DNA of 64,000 nt, from positions 131,344 through 195,343 of the forward strand of contig SJOL01009945.1 of assembly GCA_004794785.1 (NCBI GenBank), written 5' to 3'. Made by a program: the position numbers and the translations under genes. Each line of letters begins with the position of its first letter. Within the stretch, counting starts at the first letter, position 1. This document shows, one piece after another, positions 11,660 to 23,544 of the stretch. Under the pieces are notes generated by a model, which saw nothing but the letters and a program-made list of their open reading frames with translations, did no database searches and had not been told where the DNA came from. This DNA is from Opisthorchis felineus. Lineage: Eukaryota; Platyhelminthes; Trematoda; Opisthorchiida; Opisthorchiidae.

Positions 11660-14150
11660 TGCAGGACACGCCTGAATTATCACGTCTAGATAGCCAAACA
11701 CGCTCACGCTCGCGCGATGTTATTGGTTTGTCCGGAGCCTCAAAAGACGATGATCTATTGATCCGACTTTCAAATCGTGACACTAGTCTGGGAGGCATGA
11801 ACTGCAAGGACATATATGTGGCAGGCTATAGGCATACGGGAGTCGCAGAAGTGGATATACGAAAATTATGCAGAAGGTTTCCATTTTTATTCTCGTTCTC
11901 TTCCCATCGAGTTAGTTGTTTTAACTCCCGATATAGTTCACGACATTAAGACGTATGCGGTGAAGAAGAGGACTGCGTGACTTTCAATGACGTTGATCAG
12001 CTTCTATGGGACCCGAATATTAGAAAGCCAAAACAACTTTTCTAACGAAGTTGGAGTCTCAAAAACCTGTACCGTTTCTGGTCTAAACCTTGGTGTTCAC
12101 TAGCATTTTGTGCAAAACCGCACCGTTGCAAACTACCCAAATTTTAATTTGATTCCTTAATTATTTGACTTGCAACAAAAAAACAATCTTATAAGCATGC
12201 GTAACGTCTGAGGGGCAAATGGAAGCTGACGTGAAATCCACAGATGATCAGTGACGCATAGCACGATACTTTTTGGTTTTCTTTCTGTTACGTTCTGAAC
12301 AGATACAATCAACTTCTATCGGCTACGTGTGAACGAGCGCACAATTCCACAACCCCGAAGCGAGACCAACCGATCCTAACGAAGAGCGGAGAAGACCGGA
12401 CCGACGGAGAAGGGCTTTAACTGCTTCAGCCAAGGGCATCGTACAGGAAGAGAAACATTATATATATATATATATATATATATATACTGGATGGCTTTGG
12501 AAGACGATAAATACGTTATCACATAGAAAGTGCAATCACACCTGATAAAAGAGAAACGCGGCCTTTTGTCCAAGACGGCGGGAAATGGCGCAAAAAATCA
12601 AAGTCTAAATTTTCGGAGAATAACCTGACAGTAATCTAAAAATTAAATGGTTTTGGAGGCACTAAATTCCTCTACAGTTACCTGGGCCAAACACGTGTAG
12701 CGTAGTTTACCTGGAATTCTTTCCGTTCCGGTGCCGACGATGGCGATCTAAGTGGCAATCAAGCTTTTAAGTTTTCTTGCCTGTTTTGTTTACGACAATG
12801 TGTTAACTGGTTACATACGTTTCACCGGTTACGGCTGGCTGCTTAGATAAGCGGCTGTACTGGTTAGCCCTCCAATCGACCTTCTGATAGGATGAGGTCC
12901 GTGTGACCTCTGACCTTGGCCCATTCCGCTCCGATCAACCGGTCAGTTCTCGGATGAGCTCTGGTAATGAATGCTGTTAGTTCCACTCTGTGACGCTTGC
13001 AGATGCGTATCTGGGATTCCCTGATCCTTGCTATGCTATCCAGCTAGACTGGTTTATTTTTTGTGTACCGGTCAGAAGCCTGCCTAATTACATGTGATGA
13101 GCAGTTTTGCACCCACAAGGCATGCCATCTGATTCAATCAGTGTCGTGGTTTGGGAAAATCTTACCCCTCCACGCCCCAAGAGTTTCGCACGTCCCCGCG
13201 GATATTGAGTTCTTTTCACCGTGAACGTCAGTTCCACTCAAGGTGCTTTTTCATTGCTTTTCACACCAAGACCTATAGCGGTTCACCTCGGGTTGCTAAG
13301 TCAGTGGGAAAAGTCGATGGTTTATCTCATGCACCTGGAATTGCAGTCTTCTGCATTCAAGGAGTTTACCTTCTGAGCTTAAACCTTCTTTATTAAAGTA
13401 ATGTGGTAGTAGTATATACTCGTTAGATTACCCCAGTTATTTTCATTGTTCCGGCTCTTCCATTTTTTTCTAAAATTTACTCTTCCTATTGTACCCCTTA
13501 TACCGAAAGTCAGAATGCTTCCAGATGGTAGCAGTCATGGTGCCGTGTCCCAAAAGCCCGGCTGGATATCGGCCACCAAGTTCTAGAACCCGCTCAGAAT
13601 GTAATTTGTAACATGTTGTGGGCAAGCTTTTTGATGTACACCGGCAAGATGTGATGCAGAATCAGTAGAACACATCGTGAGACGGAGCAGCGTCAATGGT
13701 AACGAGGGTGTACCTTCTTAGGAAAACGAGTAGATCCAAACAATCTGTAGTGAAACTAGTCGAGGTTACCTGCATACTCAATCATACATAGTGTTCTATC
13801 ATTGGTAACAAGGTTACAGTGGAGACAATATGGTGTGATACCTACATGTGCTGCTAAAATGCCTATATCGACCTACATTTTCAATGTGTCAAAGCGGCCA
13901 AGCCTTAAATACTGCTCGTGCACAACTCGTCTGTTTTATTACGAATAAGTGTCCCGCGTTTTCACTTTTTGGAGAAATCCGGAGAAATCATCTGTGCTGA
14001 CGTTGCACCATTCAGTCGGCACATTATGAATAGATCTGAATAGATCCAGAACACTTGACGAAAATTGTCAACACGTACGACCACGTGATATGGATTCCGT
14101 GAATGAAGACTGAGTGACACTATATCCTGTTCGAGTGCTGGCTAATCACA
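11660..14150. other. No firm gene; two overlapping open frames at the left edge
   Basis: A frame at 11662-11877 (+) and another at 11816-11980 (+, from an ATG) both have protein-like composition but overlap in different frames. I cannot choose between them and see no strong donor. The rest, including 12490-14150, shows no recognisable gene or repeat except the AT run at 12457-12486. Confidence 0.3.
12457..12486. repeat. (AT)n microsatellite
   Basis: About 14 uninterrupted TA/AT dinucleotides. Confidence 0.9.
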
Positions 14151-14159
14151 CTGCTAAAC

Positions 14160-14315
14160 AGCCGCTTGAAGCCGAACGGTTACGGCCGGGAAGTCGCGGG
14201 TTCAAGACTCCCTGGAGTTTCACGCAATGCTGTTGATTTCCAATAGGCATGAAACAGTTGTACGGTACTTCTTGGTTTTTCAAATTAGACTGCCTTCCTT
14301 GACAGGACAAAATAT
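14160..14315 (+). repeat. tRNA-like SINE, family C
   Basis: GAACGGTTACGGCCGGGAAG head, B-box-like GCGGGTTCAAGACTCC at 14206-14221, then GCATGAAACAGTTGTACGGT. Matches the inverted copy at 7430-7565. Confidence 0.5.
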
Positions 14316-14964
14316 CCATAGATAGACTCAGTGCACTCAGCCGCCTGAATTACATAACCGTCGGAGTCCCAAAGAAGTTTTCTGTTCAAGGATATATTGA
14401 ACTGCCATCTGTCCCTAGATGTATGAAATCAATCGGCAAGACAGTTGTTTGGGATTCATGAATACATCGGGCAGACGGCTCTCTGTCTTGTTAGCTGGCG
14501 TAGCTGTCGCTCAGCACACTAGACGTAAGACCAGTCTAGGTTTGGGGTGACAGAAAAGCATGTTTGACTTATTTTGCGTTGTACATGTACTGAACCAACC
14601 GGAACGTGTTTACTAGTAATCGAAAGCCGGTGACCTAATGACTAAGTGGCCAGTACAAACTTGAGAACAGCGTCAGCCCACCCTTCGCTTTTACCGTCTC
14701 AACTGCAAGGTCGACGAGCATTCACCATTATCTACGAAGTCCTATTTGGTTTCATCCTATATCTGGATCGCCATTTGTCACGTTTTTTCAATGCCGTCAA
14801 ATATCTGCTTTCACATGCTACCGAATGTTACAGAAATAGTAAATATCCCTACTAAAGCTGGAATACTCAATTACCCCGGGGTCATATGACCTCAAAACGG
14901 ACTCCATTGTGTAACTACATGCTACGCAGACCTCATTTATTTCAGAAAATTCACACCAGTCATT

Positions 14965-15200
14965 AGCAAAATACACGCATTTGCAAACAAATTTGGTTTT
15001 ACGACAGGCTCACCTGGAACCCAGCTGAATCTCTCGTTTATGAGGTCTTTAAGCAAATGAATGTGTTATACCAGGCCGCCTCATGTTTAAGCTGGTACGA
15101 TATTCGAGATGTCGGGAAACGCGTATAGACGTAATACACTACTCATAAGGTTGCTGAAAATTCTTCGACAGCCCACGACCGGTTTCGCCCTTCTTGGGTT
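14965..15200 (-). repeat. Hammerhead repeat, left arm of a foldback
   Basis: A - strand unit running from the tail block (CATTTGCAAACAAATTTGG, ATCTCTCGTTTATGAGG, GGCCGCCTCATGTTT) into the ribozyme 3' half. It stops inside stem II at CTTCTTGGG (about 15198), exactly opposite the point where the + strand copy repeats the same bases. Confidence 0.7.
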
Positions 15201-15375
15201 TGGAAATGAGCGCATTTCACCAATTTCGTGCAATTTGGTTTCAAGTAGAACATAAGGTTGGCGGAAATTCGGGGACTGCGCCTACCTGATGAGCCCCAAG
15301 AAGGGCGAAACCGGTCGTGGGCTGTCGAAGAATTTTCAGCAACCTTGTGAGTAGTGTATTACGCGTACACACCAT
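15201..15375 (+). repeat. Hammerhead repeat, right arm of a foldback
   Basis: A + strand copy carrying the full ribozyme and the first bases of the tail. Together with the left arm, 15121-15198 and 15295-15370 form an inverted repeat of about 75 bp separated by about 95 bp. Confidence 0.7.
15254..15343 (+). ncRNA. Hammerhead ribozyme, intact core
   Basis: Best copy in the window. CTGATGAG begins at 15286. Stem II is GCCC-CAAGAA-GGGC, perfectly paired with a 6-nt loop, and is followed by GAAA. The next bases, ACCGGTC, supply a minimal stem III ending in a GTC-type cleavage triplet. Stem I pairs GCCTAC with GTGGGC, then has an internal loop (TGC opposite T), then GAC with GTC, and further out AAGGTTG with CAACCTT. 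This is type I order. Stem III is the self-complementary ACCGGT, too short to close a hairpin alone but able to pair between two molecules. By analogy with schistosome Sm-alpha ribozymes it would process transcripts of the repeat; activity is inferred, not shown. Confidence 0.75.
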
Positions 15376-15393
15376 GAATTGTTCATGGCTTTT

Positions 15394-15654
15394 CTATTGG
15401 ATCAACAACGAACAAGGTCTCAGCCATGATTTGAATAATACTTGTGCCAGCATTTTAGTGTCAGCCGCACAAAACACGCTTTCGCCGTGTGTACACGTAC
15501 GAATGGATGAGACACTAATGGTACCTTGATTCTTATTGGTAGTTTCTGTTTGGTTTAGCCGGAGCAGGAAACAGCGTACATTGTCTGAGGACAATTCTGT
15601 GAATGTCTCTGAGCTTGTATAAATAGCTGCGCACTGTTGTTTGCCTTCAACCAT
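15394..15654 (-). CDS. Unassigned open frame
   Basis: 86 codons from an ATG at 15654, ending just outside the foldback repeat. Composition is protein-like (for example GESVFCAADTKMLAQV near the C-terminus) and there is a donor-like CAAG|GTACCA inside. No homology recognised and no partner exon found, so it may be chance. Confidence 0.2.
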   Translation of the reverse strand: MVEGKQQCAAIYTSSETFTELSSDNVRCFLLRLNQTETTNKNQGTISVSSIRTCTHGESVFCAADTKMLAQVLFKSWLRPCSLLIQ

Positions 15655-15659
15655 TCTTC

Positions 15660-16530
15660 AGTTGAGTAAGTTTTTTTGTGTTTAATTAAGTCCCATACGC
15701 TGTGTACCAACCATGAGTCCTACTCCTTAAAAAAGAAAGTTTGTCAAACCAATGAATCATTTCTAGGCATCATTTCTAGACGTATTCTGCTCATGTCATA
15801 CTTGTTAGAAAACTTCGAGTTTTGTAGGGATGAGAAACATACATATGAGCTTGCAACTGCTCACTGGTTCACAGCTCCGACTCCAGCAGTGTGTGAAATC
15901 TGTAGCTCAGTATGAAGTTCTTATGCTTAAGTTTTTGGCCAACGCGACATATCATTATTAGGTAAACTGTCGTTAACTTGTGTAAGTTATTCGCAAAAAG
16001 CACCAAGGCGCTAATGCGTATGAAGTCTTCCTGCTAGACGTGGAATTCCGGTGACTTTTGGTCTTAGGTGTCGACTGGAAGCTTATTTTGATCTCGCCGA
16101 GCCAGCCAATGTGTACTTTTAGACTAGGGTCTTCGAAACACACAAAATGGTGCACGTCATGAGCCCCGATCAAATATCCACGTCCTGTTGACGTGTCATT
16201 GAACATTTCACTGAATAGCCCCGCATAGTTTGCGGCTACACCCTGAGAATCGGGAACATGGTGTTCACATCGGAACCCACCTCAAATGGATCATGTGTTG
16301 TCCATTTGAGTGTGCCTGTGTTTCATGGTTGGATGCTTGAAAAATCCAGTGGTCGGGGTTTTTTTGCGCTACAAAGAAGACTGCAACCGTGCTGTTGGAG
16401 GATGCATTGATGCATTACCACAACAAACCCCACAGTAATCTGGGCTGAAAAGTTCTATTAATATTTGTGCAGATGAAATTCCTCCACCCATTTTCGTCAG
16501 CTCAACCTCCACCTCAAAACAAGCCGATGA
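15660..16530. other. No recognisable gene
   Basis: Short open frames only, without motifs or splice context. Confidence 0.5.
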
Positions 16531-16533
16531 TAT

Positions 16534-16735
16534 GGGGCGAGAGGGTTCAGTGGTTGGAGCGCGAATTTACTGACCGGAAGGTCCGTGGTTCGAACCCGAC
16601 CTCTGCCTCTCGACTTCCTCTGTCTAGGCCTGGGCAACCTGGCAGTATACCAGCCCTCGTGCTTTCTTCGGTTGGCATGGCAGCTAGGCACCGACAGGGT
16701 GCTACAGCTGAACGATAGGGAGAGTAATAAAAACT
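16534..16735 (+). repeat. tRNA-derived SINE, family A
   Basis: Head GGGGCGAGAGGGTTCAGTGG (A-box-like), GCGCGAATTTACTGACCGG, then B box GTGGTTCGAACCCGACC at 16588-16604. The body ends with TGGCATGGCAGCTAGGCACC. Same order at 26799 (+), 28240 (+) and 23915 (-). Known biology: such heads provide internal pol III promoters. The open frames on both strands here are shadows of the repeat. Confidence 0.75.
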
Positions 16736-16739
16736 CATC

Positions 16740-17340
16740 ACGGGAGTGTTCGTACTCAAAAATTGGGGTGGGATTTGAAGTTCCGGTACCAATCCATCAG
16801 TGCATGTCAAGGGCCTTCGAATAATCTCATCAGGTAAATGATTTATCAACATTTAATTTTGTCGTTCCCCAGAGTGCCCTCATTCTCGTTTATCAATTTA
16901 GGAAAATCCGCTAGACCTTGGCATGCAGCACTTGAGAAGTGCTCACTACGTTGTACCTTTTGTTCTGCGGCCGACAGCAGACCAGACCTACTGTCGGAAT
17001 GCCGCTGGAAGGAAGAAATCCATTCATTATAGAGTTGTTTATTGATCAACACGAACTAAGCGGTTACAAACCATTAGACGCAAAAGTAAAAATCTTATTT
17101 TCACAGACTGCTTAAACTTTCCTGAACTTTTTTGTATACTAAACAATAATGGACAATCACTGCAAAGCGGTTTAGTAATTTTCGTGCAAACTTTCCATCG
17201 GATACGAAGACGGCGTATTACCACCTGACCAGACAATACTCACATGTTTCATCAGTAGCGAACAGCGTTACACCTGTAGCTAGAATGCACTAATCAATCG
17301 TTGATTATTTGACCGAGCAGCTATGATGATGGTTTTCATA
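16740..17340. other. No recognisable gene
   Basis: Short open frames on both strands; no motif, no repeat family. Confidence 0.5.
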
Positions 17341-17344
17341 GAGG

Positions 17345-17480
17345 AAACTAATCTTCGACAACCTATGGGCAGTTTCGCCCTTCTTGGGGCTCAACAGGTA
17401 AATGCAGTCTCCCAGTTTCCGTCAACCTTATGTTCTGCTTGAACACATGATTGTTTGCTCATTTATTCGGGAATAATAAA
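17345..17480 (-). repeat. Hammerhead-repeat fragment
   Basis: Contains the core on the - strand: CTGTTGAGCCCCAAGAAGGGCGAAA with one change in the CUGAUGA box, and the ACATAAGGTTGACGGAAACT stem-I strand. Tail block missing. Confidence 0.65.
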
Positions 17481-17949
17481 AAGCGTAGACTGAGTGAATT
17501 TCACACGTTAACTGCTAGAGGCATGAAGCACTCAGATGTGAAATCTCCTCTAGGATGGGTTTTTGAACTCCGAGTGTTGTGGTAGCGAGCACTGGCGTCT
17601 AACTGGGCGGTGCGTATGGGCATTGACATTCAAGTGAGCAAGTAGTAAGGCGTGCTTCATCGATAATTATTCCCTATATATCACCATGACACAGACACTA
17701 GCAAGAATGCCTTAATTCTCGCAACGGCGTTTTATTATCATATTCTGTACAGAAGTTATGGGGATACAGTTTGAGCAAACGTTACACCTTCATGAAAGAG
17801 ACCGAAACTTCAACCAAATGGAGTTGACCACAGAACGATGACAAATTTATCGTCAGTGTTTCACAACCAGATAGTACATGCCCCACGGCATATGCCACTA
17901 CTGAAAAATGATGGAAGCGCGTTTGTTCTAACAATCACATATTTTCACT

Positions 17950-18120
17950 GGTTTCCAGATATAAGCCCAGTACAAACACTCAACCACAACCACCGACCCA
18001 TCGCCACGCTCCACCACGCACCCTAACAACGCACTGATGATGTCACCTCGATTGGTGATGAAACGGTTGCAATGAAATTGTTCAGCTCAGCGAACAAACC
18101 AACGACCACAAACACTCATG
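17950..18120 (+). mobile_element. Solo Penelope-like terminal piece
   Basis: CTGATGA at 18034, GTCACC-TCGATT-GGTGAT as stem II, then GAAACGG, and a downstream CAGCGAACAAACCAACGACC. This is the same order as the terminal region of the Penelope-like element at 33.7 kb, so it is a fragment of that family. No coding part is attached. Confidence 0.6.
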
Positions 18121-18124
18121 TCAA

Positions 18125-19375
18125 TCTATTCATATGAAAGGGTTCGATGTAGATCTAAACGTCTGGCAAACGGCGTACTACACCGTTAGACTTTTAAACA
18201 TGAATTTGTGTTTGTTCTTTCACTGATGAAATCCGTAACTAACCAACAATTCTGAATGCAGAGCTAGTCTAAGTGATCAAGGATCCCTAAACCCTTCAGG
18301 TGGCACGATGACCACGGCTAACTGGACATGTGTTGATTCACGAGCGTCTACCAACACTGAATGGTCCAGTATGTTCTCTTCTGTCTCCTGTCTTCAAGTT
18401 GCTGCTAACAAACTCTTTCCTGTAGGTGCCCGCTATTCACTGAAGCCATCCGTATCTGTGTTGACATCTCCAATAAAAATGTACTGTTCAAATGGTGCGA
18501 TACCGAGACAATCAAGTGGTAATTAACTATCCGTGCCCATGAATGTGTCAAATATTACTGGTGGCATATCGCTAACCCAGATAAATAAAACTCAATGACA
18601 TCGTTGGATAAATCGGTTCAAATCAAATTTTTGTTTAGCTCCAGCTTATTTGAAAGTCTACGTCAAAACATTGCACCTGGAAGCCGAGAAATTTGTTCAC
18701 ATTTTCGAGATGCATCCAATAACAAAACCTGTGAACTTATTTTCCGAAAAGTTTGGGATTAATCGGTAGATTTATTGCTGGGCAACGTTTCGCTTTTGAA
18801 ACAACTGACTGAACATACCTGTGGACAGATTCATAGGAGGGTTTGAAAAATAGTGTGAGAACGGAAAAATGTCTCGCCTTCTTGAAGTATACACATATTT
18901 CTATTTAACTGTTATGCAACGAGGTGAACGGTTTGTAATGAAATATAATCTGGACCATTGTTGTTACAAAAATATTCGTCTTGAAGATGGTCACGGGGCA
19001 GGTCTAGGTTAATCGAACAGCAAAAATGTGGAAGTAGGTAACAAAAGAACCGGATATAGAACAATCAAACCAGAGCTATCGGCTCAACCAAACGGTTTTG
19101 GCGTCGCATCAATTCAAATATCCATTTATGTGTGCATTCCAACTGAATTCGATCGATAACGTTTTGGACGATATGTCTTAGCTCACCGCCCCACGAGGAC
19201 ATTTAGCGTGTTCTTTGTGTCGCCCATCATCTTCGCTTTGTTTGCTTTACTCCAGTTCATCGATTATCCTGGAATGTAAGTTTTCAAGATCTGGGTGTCA
19301 TCCCATCTGTGCTTAGAGATCTGTGATTTCGGCAAATGCTTTTTCGAAATTAATACTTTGGTTATTACGTCTACA
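18125..19375. other. No recognisable gene
   Basis: One 72-codon frame at 18308-18526 (+) without motif or splice support. Otherwise nothing seen. Confidence 0.5.
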
Positions 19376-19381
19376 CATGTA

Positions 19382-19545
19382 TCACGATATGTCGAATATT
19401 GTACCAACTGAAACATGAGGCGGCCCGGTGCAGCACATTCAGTTGCTTAAAAGCACCATAAACGAGAGATTAAGCTGGGTTCCAGGTGAGTCTCCCACAA
19501 AATCAAATTGGTTTGCAAATCAGTGTATTTCGCTAACTTTGGTCA
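19382..19545 (+). repeat. Hammerhead-repeat tail fragment
   Basis: Tail block only: CACGATATGTCGAATATTGT, ACTGAAACATGAGGCGG, ATAAACGAGAGATTAAGCTG, GTTTGCAAATCAGTGTATTT. The ribozyme part is absent. Confidence 0.7.
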
Positions 19546-19549
19546 CTAA

Positions 19550-20645
19550 CTTCAAACCACTCGGCACCTGTTCTCTTCGTTCTACGAACGAACAAACCTG
19601 TAAGAGGTCTCATCTATTATCGGGTTTTAAATATGTGTCACTTGTAAAAATTTTCAACATGGTTTATTGGGCAAGTTGAAACAAATCAAAGTGTGAAATG
19701 CGCTTTTTCTTCACCTCGGACTGATGTGTATGCACAAATGTCCACAATTTGCAAAGACAATTTTGTCGGTCGATTGTATTGATCTGAAACGTTGAACTTT
19801 GTGAAAGTACACCGATATCATTTATAGATTTTTACTGCGTATTTGGCGACCAAAATATTTCGTTTGGAGAGTGTGATTAAATGATCGGCCAGGCTAGTCA
19901 CATGTAGGTGTCCATTGTTTTAAAAAAGAACCGGTTTGGAAACTGTAAGAATAAGCATCGTCCCTACTGGTTTAGTGGAAGCAACACCGAGAACAAATGA
20001 GCTTCTGAAAGAGTTATTAGGGCTCAGTTGTTTTTTACTCAATCAGATGCGAAGAGTGTGTTAGGGGTCCAACCGTTGCTGATTCTATACCAAATGGGGA
20101 GAACATTGAACTCGATTTTTGGTTTTATTAAAACCCATGAACGAGGATTATGAGAATCCAGCAAACACCTACCATTGGTTTATGGTTGTCATGTTCTTTA
20201 AGAAAGATCTGATAGTCACAAGTTGAGAGCGGTGGTGTAGAAATGGTTCAGCCACATGCGCATCCTCCACAATGCAGATAGTTCCGAAGGCATTGTATGG
20301 AACTAAACAAGAAAAACCCTATAGAATTGCATGTGAGTTCGGCGGGAAAGGAGCGTTGGAGTGCAGAGTGTGAAATACACCCTTGATCAGCAAACAATCC
20401 TGATGAGTCCAAACCAAGAAGAATGGCTTGATGAGTTGGTTACATTTTGCAAACAACTAACCATGTAATGTCCCGTGTGACAGTTTTTTGTCATCATAAG
20501 TATTGTGGAACAGGTTGAGCAAACAGCACGGAAAACGCAGCTAATCTTTATGGATGGGCATGATAAATCAATACTGGAGATAGGGTGGAGCTGTGAGTGA
20601 GAAATTAGTGCAGATCCGGAAACATGTGAGGAACAAAGACATGTG
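19550..20645. other. No recognisable gene
   Basis: Nothing beyond short random-looking frames. Confidence 0.5.
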
Positions 20646-20649
20646 GAAA

Positions 20650-20812
20650 TGCAATAAATACACTCATTTGCATAACAAATTGGTTTTCACGGGTGACTCA
20701 CCTAAATTCAAGCTGAATTTCTAGTTTATTGTACTCTGCTTCAACTGAATGTGCTGCACCAGATCGCCTCAAGTTTCACTTGGTACCCTGCTTACTGAAA
20801 CACTAGGCATTT
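20650..20812 (-). repeat. Hammerhead repeat, left arm of a foldback
   Basis: Tail block in - orientation: AATACACTCATTTGCATAAC, CACGGGTGACTCACC, TTCAACTGAATGTGCTGCAC, CGCCTCAAGTTTCAC. Confidence 0.6.
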
Positions 20813-21065
20813 GTGCCCGGTACATTCATTTGAAAAAGACAATCCTAAACGAGAGATTCAGCTGGGATTCAGGTGAGTCTTTCGTGAAAGCCAAACTGTT
20901 TTGCAGATACACTTGTCTGTCGAATTTCTGCAGTTTGGGTTCAACTAGAACTTAAGGTTGCCCGGAAACTCGGGGACCACGCGTATCTGATGTGATCCAA
21001 GAAGAGCGGGACCGATCGTGGGCTGCCGAATGGTGTTCATCAATCTTATGTGTGGCATAAGAAGT
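20813..21065 (+). repeat. Hammerhead repeat, right arm of a foldback
   Basis: Tail block and ribozyme region in + orientation. The core is altered (CTGATGTGATCCAAGAAGAG, then CGGGACCGATC), so catalysis is unlikely. It faces the - copy immediately to its left. Confidence 0.6.
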
Positions 21066-21524
21066 GGTCTATGGAATTCAGAATCAGGTTCGTCCTGATT
21101 CCTAGTGCCCATATAAAACGACGTGAGGTCAGTGCATCTTCATTTTCTGCATTTTGAAACGTAAATAAAAATTGCGGAGAAAAGTAGTTGATCATTTTTG
21201 TCGGATTTGTTCTATCCAGGCTGCTTTTCAAGTTAGAATCCCGTCATTTTGAAATACATATACTTCGTGGTTAAAAGTGTCACCTCCAAGAAATAATTAT
21301 ATTGCTCTAATTTAGCCCCGTCTCAACCAAATTTCAGTTTATTAGTATAAGCTCCAAATCACAAGATAGTTTTATTTTGTAAAAATAATGGATGGTAAAT
21401 TATTAAGGGAATTTCAAGTCTGAACTTGCACTTTCTACCTAGATGATAATGCCCTTTGATAAGTGAACTATCATAAGCACCCATTCAACAGCGAAACCTG
21501 AGCACATACAAATTCCAGACAAGT

Positions 21525-21800
21525 TCTTTTTTCATAAAGGAAACTACTCACAAGGTTGCTGAAAACTCTTCGACAGCCCACAACCGGTTTCGCCCTTCTT
21601 GGGGCTCATCAGGTAGACGTAGTCCCCGAGTTTCCTTTATGAAAATATACCGCGATATCTCGACTATCGTGCCAACTGAAACATGAGGCGGTCTGTGTGC
21701 AGCACATACAGTTGAAGAACATCATAAACGAGAGGTTCACTTGAATCTCCCGTGAAAACCAAATTGATTTGCAAGTGAGTGTATTTGTCGAAAGTTGTTC
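21525..21800. repeat. Hammerhead-repeat foldback unit
   Basis: A - strand ribozyme segment (about 21541-21637) is bracketed by TTTTTCATAAAGGAAACT and its inverse AGTTTCCTTTATGAAAATA, and the sequence then continues as a + strand tail block to 21800. The ribozyme part is inverted relative to its own tail. Confidence 0.65.
21549..21645 (-). ncRNA. Hammerhead ribozyme core inside a foldback
   Basis: On the - strand: CTGATGAG, GCCC-CAAGAA-GGGC, GAAACCGGTT, then GTGGGCTGTCGAAG. Core and stem II are intact, but the expected cleavage C after ACCGGT is changed to T, which should weaken or abolish cleavage. The outer stem-I strand is cut by the foldback junction. Confidence 0.55.
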
Positions 21801-21804
21801 TTCC

Positions 21805-23540
21805 ACACACAGTCAAAGTCCAATAACGTTACTCGCGTCATGATCGCTTTCTCGTGAGGGGAAAAGCAGTCGGTTTGGCTGATTTGACATGTTATCACAG
21901 GACCTGGCATTGACAAATGTTAGGTTCTCGAGCCGTTGAACCAGAACAGCGATCAACAGAGGAACTCATTAAAATGGGCAGTCAGTGTAACATTTGTGCT
22001 CATTGAAAAAGAGGTTAACGGGGCCTAGAATTCCTGGAAGTCGTGAGTGGTGGGATTCAGTCGCTGTTAGTGGTGGTGCGTGTATTCAGATCCCAGAGGA
22101 CAACGCTTCCTGCCCATTGTTCACGTTTTACTTACGTTCGTGCCATCTCCGTGTGGTGAAGCGAGCTGAACCACATGTCTGGTAATTTGACATTGTTAAC
22201 ACGCGGTCAAGATTTCATTACGCTACGGGGAACGCCATCAACTTCAACTCGATCGCCCTCAGTTAATGCGTGTAATGTGATACGTAAATACCTCACTATG
22301 TTGCTTAGCTTATCGAGCGTCTTCGGGGAAGGGGGAGGCGCTGGCAGGAAAACACAGTGCCAGTTTAATTCATTTAATCAAGTCTTCAATTACTTAGGCG
22401 CTGTCCCACTGAACTTACTAGACACTGGTGTTCCGATCCCTTGTGCTAAATAGTCCTTCAAGGCCTGCTGCTCGTGTGAAAAAAGGCGTGGATTTTAGGT
22501 TGGACAAATATGACGAAAGTTATCAGGTGTATACTGTCAGAACTGACGTTGTACCGTTAAGTTGAGGTAAGTCATGGTGTTGACTGGTTGTGTAAGAGTT
22601 ACAGTATGCCGTCAATCAAATAGGTAAGGTGCCGTTGTTTTTCAAATTAGCTTGGTGAATTGGTTTTCGGTCGATGATAAACTAGACCGCTGATCAAAGC
22701 ATGAACGAAGCCGAAGTTCGGGAAACAATCTGACCGGTTCAGCTTTCTATGACACATGGTTTTGAGGCGGTTCCTTCCTCAGAAGGTCAAGTAAGTGCGC
22801 GAAAATATTATCCTTTCATTCGTCTCTTGTACTATCGTGAACTGATTCTGGTTATCCGGTGATTTCAACTAGCCCCAGAAGTCAATAACGGACCATTCTC
22901 ATGAAAACAGCTATGTGCTTTAAATATCTAAGCCATCCTCTTAGGAAGCCAAAGACGTCAGGATATAACGCGTGAACCACTACGGGTCGAAGGCAATTAT
23001 CACCAATACAGGAAACCAGTGAACGTGCTGTAATTCCACTGGTCCCTAATGATAACCAAAAACCATCTATATGGCTTCTGATGCAAGCTTAGTGTGAGAC
23101 ATTCAGATGATAAGGAAAACGACAGACTGAGAACCACATAGTAATTGTACAGACTACAAAATTCCAGATTCAAGAAAGGCCTGTCCTGTTGTTTCTATAG
23201 TGAAAACATTTGTTCGGTGACCGGACAGCACATGAGATTCGGGACATTCAACTGTGATAAACAGTTTTTAAAAGCCACCTTTGTGGATAAATTGAAAGGC
23301 ATTCAGAGTGTGAAGCCAAGTCATCTTCGTAATTTTGTATTTTCTAACAACTGTGATCAGGAATATCTAATGGAAAACATGCAGATACTATATTCCGCCA
23401 GATAATGTTAACATTGTCAGATGCATACTTGAGGTGAATCTTTCATTTCCTAGCAAGGAAAATGATTAGACGAACACGAAAAGCACATTGTGCCAACCAG
23501 AAATTCTCACGCAAAAAATTTCGTCACTGTACCGTTGTTC
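21805..23540. other. No recognisable gene
   Basis: Frames of 63-92 codons at 21994-22453 (+) and 86 codons at 23145-23405 (+) show no motif and no phase-matched splice partners. Confidence 0.45.
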
Positions 23541-23544
23541 TGAA

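Noticed and set aside
16585..16610. tRNA-like sequence with A and B boxes
   Set aside because: The head is not a complete cloverleaf and the same unit with the same body is repeated three more times, so it is a SINE, not a tRNA gene.
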